Below are positions 7,496 through 13,997 of a stretch of DNA of 21,443 nucleotides, in pieces. Every line of letters starts with the position of its first letter. The first letter of the stretch is position 1. The translations under genes and the position numbers were made by a program. Under the pieces are notes generated by a model that was not told the DNA's origin, ran no database searches, and was given only the letters and a program-made list of their open reading frames with translations. The stretch covers positions 1-21,443 of the forward strand of contig DASZEJ010000111.1 of the NCBI GenBank assembly GCA_035940955.1. Direction: 5' to 3'. Origin of the DNA: CADCVT01 sp035940955. Its GTDB lineage: Bacteria > Actinomycetota > Thermoleophilia > Solirubrobacterales > Solirubrobacteraceae.

Positions 7496-8521
7496 GTGGA
7501 CACCGCCGCTCCCCGCACCGTCGCCTCCGAGTTCGCCGCGCGGCGCCGGGCGTGGGAGGAGTCCGCGCTGTCCCCGCTGGCCGCCCGGTCGTTCCCCGCC
7601 GACCGCGCGGTGCCGGAGGAGGACTGCTCCCTGCGCACCCCGTTCCAGCGCGACCGCGACCGGATCGTCCACTCCAAGTCGTTCCGGCGCCTCAAGCACA
7701 AGACGCAGGTGTTCGTCGCGCCGGAGGGCGACCACTTCCGCACGCGGCTGACGCACACGCTGGAGGTGACGCAGATCTCGCGGACGGTGGCCCGCGCCCT
7801 GGACCTGAACGAGGACCTCGCGGAGGCGATCGGGCTCGGGCACGACCTCGGGCACCCGCCGTTCGGGCACATCGGCGAGGCGGCGCTGGACGCGTGCCTG
7901 CGGGAGCGCTTCGGGCGCGGCTTCCGCCACTACGAGCACTCGCTGCGCGTGGTGACGGCGCTGGAGCCGCTCAACCTGTGCGCCGAGGTGCGGGACGGGA
8001 TCCTCTGCCACTCCTCGCGCGCGCCGATGCCGCGGACGCTGGAGGGGCGGATCGTGCGGCTGGTCGACCGCGTGGCGTACATCAACCACGACATCGACGA
8101 CGCGCTGCGGGCGGGCGTCCTGACCGAGGCCGACCTGCCGGCGGACGCGATCGCCGCGCTGGGGCCGGACGGGTCGGCGCGGATCGACCGGCTCGTGCAC
8201 GACCTCGTCGAGCACTCGGCGGCGGCCGGCGACGTCGTGCAGGGCGAGGAGGTCGGCGGCGCGATGGCCGAGCTGCGCCAGTTCATGTTCGACCGCGTGT
8301 ACCTGGCGCCGGCGGCGCGGCGCGAGGCGCGCAAGGTCGAGGGCGTGATCCGGGCGCTGTTCGAGGAGTACGTCGCGCGCCCGGAGGGGATGCCGCCGGC
8401 GGCGGCGGCTGGCGGGGCCGACCTCGCGCAGCGCGTCACCGACTACATCGCCGGCATGACGGACCGCTACGCGACGCGGGCGTTCACGGAGCTGGCGGTG
8501 CCCGTGGGGTTCGCGGTCTGA
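7496..8521 (+). CDS. dgt: Deoxyguanosinetriphosphate triphosphohydrolase-like protein (HD domain)
   Basis: A 341-residue protein of the dGTPase/dNTP triphosphohydrolase family, which removes triphosphate from dNTPs and balances the nucleotide pool. The N-terminal DRDRIVHSKSFRRLKHKTQVF segment is a family hallmark. HD-domain ligands follow: H87 in RLTHTLEV, H116-D117 in GLGHDLGHPPFGH, then FRHYEHSLRVV and the downstream Asp in RVAYINHDIDDA. The GTG at 7496 gives VDTAAPRTVASEF, a normal start for the family; longer frames run antisense through the DUF5995 signal peptide. The TGA stop shares its A with the dnaG ATG (TGATG), so the two are likely translationally coupled. This dgt-dnaG pairing is common in actinobacteria. 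Confidence 0.93.
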   Translation: MDTAAPRTVASEFAARRRAWEESALSPLAARSFPADRAVPEEDCSLRTPFQRDRDRIVHSKSFRRLKHKTQVFVAPEGDHFRTRLTHTLEVTQISRTVARALDLNEDLAEAIGLGHDLGHPPFGHIGEAALDACLRERFGRGFRHYEHSLRVVTALEPLNLCAEVRDGILCHSSRAPMPRTLEGRIVRLVDRVAYINHDIDDALRAGVLTEADLPADAIAALGPDGSARIDRLVHDLVEHSAAAGDVVQGEEVGGAMAELRQFMFDRVYLAPAARREARKVEGVIRALFEEYVARPEGMPPAAAAGGADLAQRVTDYIAGMTDRYATRAFTELAVPVGFAV

Positions 8522-10494
8522 TGGCCCGGTACACGGAGGACTCCGTCGACCGGGTCCGCGACGCGATCGACATCGTCGACCTCGTCGGGGCGCGGACCGA
8601 GCTGCGGCGGGCGGGCGCGGCGCGGCTGGAGGGGCTGTGCCCGTTCCACGACGAGCGCACGCCGTCCTTCGGCATCGACCCGGTCAAGAAGCTCTACCAC
8701 TGCTTCGGCTGCGGGGCGGGCGGCGACGCGATCAAGTTCGTCCAGGAGACCGAGGGGCTCGACTTCGTCGGGGCGATCGAGTGGCTCGCCGACCGGTACG
8801 GGGTCGACCTGCAGGTGGCCGAGGAGGACCCGGAGGAGGCGGCGCGGCGGGCGCGGCGCGACCGGCTGCACGCGCTGCTCGACCGGACCGCGTCGTACTA
8901 CGAGCGCGTGCTGTGGGAGGCGGCGGAGGCGGCGCCGGCGCGCGAGTACCTCGAGTCTCGCGGCCTCTCCGCGGACGCCCTGCGCGCCTTCCGCGTGGGC
9001 TACTCGCCCTCCGCCTGGGACCGCGTGCTGATGGCGTCGCGGAAGGCGGGGTTCTCGAACCAGGAGCTGTTCGACGCGGGCCTGGCGCGGCGCGGGCGGG
9101 AGGGGCGGCTGTACGACCAGTTCCGGGGCCGGATCATGTTCCCGCTGGCCGACGCGCGCGGGCGGGTGCTCGGGTTCGGCGCGCGCGCGATGGGGGAGGG
9201 GCGCGGGCCGAAGTACATCAACACGGTCGAGGGCGAGCTGTTCCACAAGGGGCGGCAGGTGTACGCGGCGCACCTCGCGCGCGCGGCGGCGGCCAAGGAG
9301 GGCCGGGTGGTCGTCGTCGAGGGCTACACGGACGTGATCGCGCTGTGGCAGGCGGGCTTCGCGAACACGGTGGCGATCATGGGCACGTCGCTCACCGAGG
9401 CGCAGGTGGAGGCGCTGCGGCGCCTGGCGCCGGTGGCGCTGCTGGCGCTCGACGCCGACAACGCCGGGCAGGAGGCGATGCTGCGCGGCGCGCGGGTGGC
9501 CGAGGGCAAGAAGCTCGAGCTGCGCGTGGTGCCGCTGCCGCGGGGCTCCGACCCGGCCGACATCGTCGCGCGCGAGGGCGGCGCTGAGGCGGTCGCCGAC
9601 CTCCTCGGCCGCTCGATCCCCTTCGTCCGCTTCCGCGTCGACCGCGAGCTGGCCCGCGGCGACACCGCGTCGGCCGAGGGCAAGGACGCGATCCTCACCG
9701 CCCTCCGCCCGGTCTTCACCGGGATGCCCCCGAGCGTCCTGCGCGACGAGCTCCTCCGCACGGTCGCGGACCGGCTCGACGTGGAGCCGGGGCTCGCGGC
9801 GGGGTTGCTGGTGGGCGGCGGCGGGCGCGGCGGCGCGGGAGGGTTCGGCGGCGGCCGCCCGAGCGGCGGCGGCCGGGGCGGGGGCGGCCCGAGCAGCGGC
9901 GGGCGGGGCGGCGGCGGCGCGGGCGGCGCGCGCGGCGGGCCGCGCGGCGCGGGGGGCTTCGCCGGCTCGGCGGGGGCGTACGGGGCGGGCGGCTTCGCCG
10001 GCCCCCCGCCGCACGGCGAGTCGCCGTTCGACCCGGGCGGCGGCCCCGGGACGGGCGCGCCCCGCTCGCCGGTCGCGGACCTGCTCGCGCGCACCGACGA
10101 GGTCGAGCGGCGCTTCCTCGCGTTCTGCATCTCGCTGCCCTCCGCGGGCCGCGACGCGCTCGCCGCGATCGACCCGCCCGAGCACTTCACCTCGCCGCTG
10201 CTCGTCCGCGCGGCCGAGCACCTGCGCGAGCACCTCGACGACCCGACGGCCGGCGTCCCGCCCGAGGACGAGCTCGCGACGCTCCTCCCCGAGCTCGTCG
10301 CCCGCGCCAACCAGGAGCCCGCGACCGCCGCGAGCCTCAAGGCCCAGCGCCTCCAGCTCGACCTGCGCCGCCTCGACCGCCGCCTCCGCGCCGCCCGAGC
10401 GGCCGGCGAGCCCGTCCGCGAGTGGGCGATGCAGAAGGCGAAGGTCAAGGCCGAGCTCAACGACGCGGTCGAGCGCTCGGTCAGCGCGTCGTGA
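8521..10494 (+). CDS. dnaG: DNA primase DnaG
   Basis: A 657-residue primase that makes RNA primers at the replication fork. The zinc-binding domain has the CHC2 pattern C40-H43-C61-C64. The polymerase core includes GYSPSAWDRVL, the RIMFPLAD segment, and a TOPRIM fold with E267 in VVVEGYTDV and acidic D311-A-D313 in LLALDADNAG. Residues ~432-515 are a low-complexity linker of Gly, Arg, Pro and Ser with RGG-like repeats, followed by the C-terminal helicase-binding domain (VERRFLAFCISLPS to the end). The linker is much longer and more Gly-rich than in well-studied DnaG proteins and is the oddest feature. The ATG at 8521 overlaps the dgt stop; an HTH/HNH gene begins 10 nt after its TGA. Confidence 0.95.
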   Translation: MARYTEDSVDRVRDAIDIVDLVGARTELRRAGAARLEGLCPFHDERTPSFGIDPVKKLYHCFGCGAGGDAIKFVQETEGLDFVGAIEWLADRYGVDLQVAEEDPEEAARRARRDRLHALLDRTASYYERVLWEAAEAAPAREYLESRGLSADALRAFRVGYSPSAWDRVLMASRKAGFSNQELFDAGLARRGREGRLYDQFRGRIMFPLADARGRVLGFGARAMGEGRGPKYINTVEGELFHKGRQVYAAHLARAAAAKEGRVVVVEGYTDVIALWQAGFANTVAIMGTSLTEAQVEALRRLAPVALLALDADNAGQEAMLRGARVAEGKKLELRVVPLPRGSDPADIVAREGGAEAVADLLGRSIPFVRFRVDRELARGDTASAEGKDAILTALRPVFTGMPPSVLRDELLRTVADRLDVEPGLAAGLLVGGGGRGGAGGFGGGRPSGGGRGGGGPSSGGRGGGGAGGARGGPRGAGGFAGSAGAYGAGGFAGPPPHGESPFDPGGGPGTGAPRSPVADLLARTDEVERRFLAFCISLPSAGRDALAAIDPPEHFTSPLLVRAAEHLREHLDDPTAGVPPEDELATLLPELVARANQEPATAASLKAQRLQLDLRRLDRRLRAARAAGEPVREWAMQKAKVKAELNDAVERSVSAS

Positions 10495-10504
10495 CCCTCG
10501 CCCG

Positions 10505-11170
10505 ATGGACCGGGAGGCGCTGGAGCGGTGGGTGGAGGAGGGGCTGTCGCAGGCCGCGATCGGGCGGCTCACCGGCCGGCATCAATCGACGGTCGCCTAC
10601 TGGTGCGCGAAGTACGGCATCGTCCCCGCGGGGCGCCGGCAGCACGCCGCCCGCGGCGCGATCTCGCGCGAGCGCCTCGCGAGGCTCGTCGCCCGCGACC
10701 TTACGATCCGGGCGATCGCCGAGGAGCTGGACCGCAGCACCACGACGGTCCGGTACTGGCTGGGCCGCTACGGGCTGCGGACGACCGATGCGGCGCGCTC
10801 GCGCGCCGGCCGGTACGCGCGGCGGTCGTTCGGCGACTGCCCGACGCACGGACGCACGCACTTCGTCGTGCGCCGCGACGGGACGACGTGCTGCGCGCGG
10901 TGCCGCGCCGCGTCGGTGAGCGAGTGGCGCCGCCGCGCGAAGCGCCAGCTCGTCGCCGAGGCCGGCGGGCGGTGCGTGCTGTGCGGCTACGACCGCTGTG
11001 TCGCGGCGCTCGAGTTCCACCACCGCGACCCGCGCGAGAAGCGGTTTGCGCTGGGCGGTCGCGGCCTGTCGCGCGCGATCGCCGACCTGCGCGAAGAGGC
11101 GCGCAAGTGCGTCCTTCTGTGCTCGAACTGCCACGCGGAGGTCGAGACCGGACTCGCTACGCTGCCCTAA
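10505..11170 (+). CDS. Double helix-turn-helix, zinc-ribbon and HNH-motif protein
   Basis: A 221-residue protein. Residues ~5-40 and ~54-92 are two similar HTH units, each with an 'I..LTGR..STV.YW' or 'I.EELDRSTTTVRYW' recognition helix, which suggests tandem DNA-binding repeats. A Cys/His cluster follows (C112, H115, C129/C130, C133), then a zinc-knuckle HNH segment: C157-x2-C160, H172-H173 in EFHHRDP, C206-x2-C209 and H210 in CSNCHAEVE. HNH proteins of this layout are usually nucleases; activity is inferred only. It starts 10 nt after the dnaG stop and probably shares its transcript. No methylase, toxin partner or phage gene is adjacent, so a restriction role is not supported. A DNA-processing or regulatory role is open. 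Confidence 0.8.
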   Translation: MDREALERWVEEGLSQAAIGRLTGRHQSTVAYWCAKYGIVPAGRRQHAARGAISRERLARLVARDLTIRAIAEELDRSTTTVRYWLGRYGLRTTDAARSRAGRYARRSFGDCPTHGRTHFVVRRDGTTCCARCRAASVSEWRRRAKRQLVAEAGGRCVLCGYDRCVAALEFHHRDPREKRFALGGRGLSRAIADLREEARKCVLLCSNCHAEVETGLATLP

Positions 11171-11217
11171 GATCCTGCGGGCTGCGGCCGACTATCCGGC
11201 GCAGTCGGACAGAACGG

Positions 11218-11290
11218 TCCGGGGTAGCTCAACCGGCAGAGCGAACGGCTGTTAACCGTTAGGTTGTGGGTTCGAGTCCCACCCCCGGAG
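11218..11290 (+). tRNA. tRNA-Asn (anticodon GTT)
   Basis: The complete cloverleaf can be drawn. The acceptor stem is TCCGGGG (11218-11224) paired with CCCCGGA (11283-11289), with discriminator G. The D stem is GCTC/GAGC. The anticodon stem is AACGG/CCGTT with loop CTGTTAA, placing GTT at 11251-11253. The T stem is GTGGG/CCCAC around TTCGAGT. CCA is not encoded. Confidence 0.96.
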
Positions 11291-11297
11291 CTCCACT

Positions 11298-11327
11298 GAA
11301 GCCGCCCTCGGGGCGGCTTCTTCGCTT
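11298..11327 (+). terminator. Intrinsic terminator-like hairpin after tRNA-Asn
   Basis: A perfect 10-bp stem, GAAGCCGCCC (11298-11307) with GGGCGGCTTC (11311-11320), closes a TCG loop and is followed by TTCGCTT. It lies 7 nt after the tRNA and probably ends its transcript. The T tract is short, as is common in high-GC genomes. Confidence 0.8.
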
Positions 11328-11376
11328 CGGGACCCGCTCTCGCACCGCGGCGCGCGACACGTGGCGCGTTGCCCCT

Positions 11377-11446
11377 CGGCATATGCCGCCCGGTGCGGTG
11401 TCGGGCCACGGACCCGTGGGTACGCCCCTTGGTGACGGCTAGTCAC
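11377..11446 (+). promoter_or_regulatory. Cluster of short palindromes upstream of the DUF4383 cassette
   Basis: Three dyads occur in the 221-nt gap before DUF4383: CGGCATATGCCG (11377-11388), CCACGG/CCGTGG with a 2-nt gap (11406-11419), and GTGAC/GTCAC with a 5-nt gap (11432-11446). GGGTAC at 11418-11423 resembles the -10 of stress sigma factors (SigB/SigF type), but no convincing -35 is seen. Operator or promoter function is inferred from position and the stress-type genes that follow. Confidence 0.35.
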
Positions 11447-11511
11447 GTCGACGTTCGTCGGCGGCCTCTGACCGTCCGCAGCCACCCCACCGAGAAGAGG
11501 TACCCACCACC

Positions 11512-12099
11512 ATGGCAACCAGCGCACGCACCGGCGGACACGTCGGCTACGAGGACGCGCGACATCGCGACCGCGGCCGGACCCCCGCCCAGTGGTACTG
11601 CCTGCTCGCGGGCGCCGCCCTCCTGCTCGCCGGGATCCTCGGCTTCATCGCCGACTCGAACTTCGACACCGGCGGCGGCATCGACGGCGACAAGCTGATC
11701 GGGGCCTTCGAGGTCAACGGCTGGCACAACCTCGTCCACATCGCTTCAGGCCTCCTGCTGCTGGCGGCGTCGGCCAAGCGAGCATCGGCGAAGACCGTCG
11801 CGCTGCTGTTCGGCGTCGTCTACGGCGTCGTCGCGCTCATCGGGCTCATCGACGGCGAGACCGTCCTCGGGCTGCTGCCGGTCAACCCGGCCGACAACAT
11901 CCTGCACATCGCCCTGTCGCTGGCCGGCATCGTCGCCGCGCTCGCGAGCGACGCCGACGACCGCGAGCTGCGCGCGAGCACCGCGACCGGCGGCGGCACC
12001 ACCGGGCGGCGCACCGACACCTCCGCCGCGATCGGCGGGGGCAGCGGCCGCGACGTCGACCCGCTGACGGGCCGCGCGCGCGACCAGACCACGCGGTAG
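11512..12099 (+). CDS. DUF4383 family four-helix membrane protein
   Basis: A 195-residue protein with four hydrophobic segments at roughly residues 28-48, 70-88, 93-112 and 122-145. The family pattern is visible: GWHNLVHIASG in the second helix and NPADNILHIALS in the fourth, with histidines conserved in DUF4383. The C-terminal ~45 residues are polar, Gly/Thr/Arg-rich and probably cytoplasmic. Function is unknown; the family is frequent in actinobacteria and often sits with stress genes. The ATG at 11512 is supported by a purine-rich GAGAAGAGG about 12 nt upstream. It is the first gene of a same-strand group of four that runs to 13943. Confidence 0.82.
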   Translation: MATSARTGGHVGYEDARHRDRGRTPAQWYCLLAGAALLLAGILGFIADSNFDTGGGIDGDKLIGAFEVNGWHNLVHIASGLLLLAASAKRASAKTVALLFGVVYGVVALIGLIDGETVLGLLPVNPADNILHIALSLAGIVAALASDADDRELRASTATGGGTTGRRTDTSAAIGGGSGRDVDPLTGRARDQTTR

Positions 12100-12139
12100 C
12101 GACATCCCCACCAAGACAACGAGCCAGGAGAGGAGAGCC

Positions 12140-12874
12140 ATGGCTTCGATTCCGACGCAGGGACAGGGACAGAGCCCGGGCGGCGGCGCCCAGAGCAGCG
12201 AGAGCTCCGGGGCGGCCGAGCAGGCCCGCGAGAAGGCGGGCGAGGTTGCCGGCCAGGCCCAGGAGAAGGCGCAGGAGCTGGCCGGCCAGGCCACCGAGCA
12301 GGCCCGCCAGGCGGCGGGCCAGGCCCGCAACCGCATGCGCGAGCAGGTCGACCAGCGCTCGACGCAGGCCGGCCAGCAGGTGACCAGCCAGGCCAGCGAC
12401 ATCCGCACGGTGGCCCAGCAGCTGCGCGAGCAGGGCAAGGACAGGCCGGCGCAGCTCGCCGAGCAGGCGGCCGACCGCGCGGAGCGGGTCGGGAGCTACC
12501 TGACCGAGTCCGACGCGGACCGGATCCTCGACGACATCGAGGACTTCGCCCGCCAGCGGCCGTGGGCCGTCGTCGCGGGCGGCATGGCGCTCGGCTTCGT
12601 CGCCTCGCGCTTCCTCAAGGCCAGCTCGCAGGACCGCTACTACAGCCGCACGCCGCAGCAGCTGCCGAACACGACGACCCGCCCCGCCGGCACGACGCTG
12701 CCGCCGCGGACGGGCGCGCCGCTGCGGCCGACCGGCGACGGGATCGGCAGCGGCGACATCGGCTCGACCGGCGTCGGCGCCGGGGCCACGACGGAGACCG
12801 AGCGCACGCGCGAGGCGACCCGCGGCCCCGCCGACACCCCCGGCGGGCCTCCGACCTCGACGGGCGCCCTCTGA
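12140..12874 (+). CDS. LEA-like amphipathic coiled-coil protein with a membrane anchor
   Basis: A 244-residue protein. Residues ~25-75 carry repeats of an 'EKAxELAGQAxEQA' type, rich in Ala, Gln, Glu and Lys and nearly free of bulky hydrophobics, like late-embryogenesis-abundant proteins. A second helical stretch runs to ~130. A short hydrophobic segment (PWAVVAGGMALGFVASRFL, about residues 140-160) follows DDIEDFARQR, the same arrangement as ElaB/YqjD/DUF883-type inner-membrane proteins. The last ~80 residues are Thr/Gly/Pro-rich and disordered. A strong Shine-Dalgarno run (AGGAGAGGAG, 12126-12135) precedes the ATG. The stop shares a base with the next ATG (TGATG). Function is not known; an envelope stress role is inferred. 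Confidence 0.75.
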   Translation: MASIPTQGQGQSPGGGAQSSESSGAAEQAREKAGEVAGQAQEKAQELAGQATEQARQAAGQARNRMREQVDQRSTQAGQQVTSQASDIRTVAQQLREQGKDRPAQLAEQAADRAERVGSYLTESDADRILDDIEDFARQRPWAVVAGGMALGFVASRFLKASSQDRYYSRTPQQLPNTTTRPAGTTLPPRTGAPLRPTGDGIGSGDIGSTGVGAGATTETERTREATRGPADTPGGPPTSTGAL

Positions 12875-13347
12875 TGGCAGGCCCGTCGTCCACCGACCAG
12901 TACGGTCGCGACCCCGGCGGCGGCGCCACCGGCGCCCACGGCGGCGACCTGCGCGAGCACTCGCTGCCCGAGCTGCTGAAGCAGCTGTCGCAGGAGACGA
13001 CCACGCTGGTCAAGCAGGAGCTCGACCTCGCGAAGGCCGAGATGGCCGAGAAGGGCAGGAAGGCGGGAGCCGGCGCCGGCATGTTCGGCGGCGCGTTCGG
13101 CCTCGGGCTCGGCGCGTTCGGCGCGCTGACCACCTTCCTGATCGCGCTCCTGCAGACCGCACTGGACCACACGTGGCTGGCGGCGCTCATCGTCGCCCTC
13201 GTGTACGGCGCCGTCGCCGGCGTCCTGGCCCTCCAGGGCCGCAACAAGATGCAGGAGGCCGGTCCTCCTGCACCCGAGCAGACCGTCGAGACCCTGAAGG
13301 AGGACGCCGAATGGGCCAAGACCCAGATGCGATCCGGCGCGAGATAG
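12874..13347 (+). CDS. DUF1469 / phage-holin-superfamily membrane protein
   Basis: A 157-residue protein. It has a polar N-terminus, an amphipathic helix (SLPELLKQLSQETTTLVKQEL, continuing to residue ~60) and two transmembrane helices at ~70-94 and ~101-121, then a short charged tail. The 'L..ET..LV..EL.LAKAE' pattern is typical of the 'phage holin family' (DUF1469) proteins found chromosomally in many actinobacteria. There they are not phage lysis genes and their role is unknown. The ATG overlaps the upstream TGA by one base, and the 3' end overlaps the DUF3618 gene by 37 nt, so all three are likely translationally coupled. Confidence 0.82.
   Translation: MAGPSSTDQYGRDPGGGATGAHGGDLREHSLPELLKQLSQETTTLVKQELDLAKAEMAEKGRKAGAGAGMFGGAFGLGLGAFGALTTFLIALLQTALDHTWLAALIVALVYGAVAGVLALQGRNKMQEAGPPAPEQTVETLKEDAEWAKTQMRSGAR
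13296..13303 (+). promoter_or_regulatory. Strong Shine-Dalgarno site of the DUF3618 gene
   Basis: GAAGGAGG lies 7 nt before the ATG at 13311, inside the coding region of the holin-like gene. It fixes the start of the overlapping gene. Confidence 0.75.
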
Positions 13348-13943
13348 AGGAGACCCGCGAGCGGATGGGCGACACCGTGGAGGCGATCGGCTACAAGGCC
13401 GACGTCCCCTCGCGCGCCAAGGACAAGGTGTCGGGCACCGTGCAGTCGGTCAAGGAGTCGGTCGTGGGCGCGAAGGACAGCGTCACCGGGACCGTCTCGG
13501 GCGCCGCGGGCACGGTTTCCGACCGGACGCCGAGCACCGGCGACGTCAAGCAGGCGGCCAGGCGCGGCGCCGGCATCGCCCAGGAGAACCCGCTCGGCCT
13601 CGCGGTCGGCTCGATCGCGATCGGCTTCCTCGCCGGCATGCTGATCCCGTCGACGCGCGTCGAGGACGAGAAGCTCGGCCCGGTCGCCGACCAGGTCAAG
13701 GACCAGGTGCGGGAGACCGGCCAGGAGGCGCTCGAGCGCGGCAAGCAGGTGGCCCAGGAGGTCGCCAGCACCGCGCAGGAGTCGGCCCAGCAGGTCAAGG
13801 AGGACGTCAGGCAGACCGCGCAGCAGGCGGCGCAGGACGTCAAGGACACCGCGCAGGAGTCCGCGCAGCAGCAGGGGCAGGAGCTGAAGGACAGCGCTCA
13901 GCAGAGCGCCGAGGACGTCCGCAGCACCGCCACGCGCCGCTAG
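13311..13943 (+). CDS. DUF3618 protein with LEA-like C-terminal repeats
   Basis: A 210-residue protein. Residues 1-38 match DUF3618 (DPDAIRREIEETRERMGDTV and AIGYKADVPSRAKD). A Val/Ser/Thr-rich amphipathic region follows, then a hydrophobic anchor at ~94-113 (GLAVGSIAIGFLAGMLI). Residues ~120-210 are near-perfect amphipathic repeats built from TAQESAQQVKEDV-like units, the composition of group 3 LEA proteins. DUF3618 proteins commonly accompany DUF1469 genes, as here. The start is fixed by an ideal Shine-Dalgarno in the upstream gene. A role in membrane protection during desiccation or osmotic stress is inferred, not shown. The gene ends 37 nt before the convergent glycosyltransferase stop. 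Confidence 0.85.
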   Translation: MGQDPDAIRREIEETRERMGDTVEAIGYKADVPSRAKDKVSGTVQSVKESVVGAKDSVTGTVSGAAGTVSDRTPSTGDVKQAARRGAGIAQENPLGLAVGSIAIGFLAGMLIPSTRVEDEKLGPVADQVKDQVRETGQEALERGKQVAQEVASTAQESAQQVKEDVRQTAQQAAQDVKDTAQESAQQQGQELKDSAQQSAEDVRSTATRR

Positions 13944-13965
13944 CCGGACCGCGAGCGAACGCCCC

Positions 13966-13997
13966 GGGCCGCCCTCCGCGTCAGCGGGGGGCGGCCC
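13966..13997. terminator. Long GC hairpin between convergent genes (bidirectional terminator)
   Basis: Arm GGGCCGCCCTCCGC (13966-13979) pairs with GCGGGGGGCGGCCC (13984-13997), giving 14 bp with one G-T wobble and a GTCA tetraloop. The loop includes the first bases of the glycosyltransferase stop. There is no T tract on either side. Position between two convergent transcripts supports a shared terminator. Confidence 0.65.

Noticed and set aside
7438..7872. N-terminal extension of the DUF5995 gene
   Set aside because: It would run antisense through dgt, and it places the signal peptide internally.
12874..13347. Holin-like gene as a sign of a prophage
   Set aside because: DUF1469 proteins are ordinary chromosomal genes in actinobacteria, and no lysin or structural phage gene is nearby.
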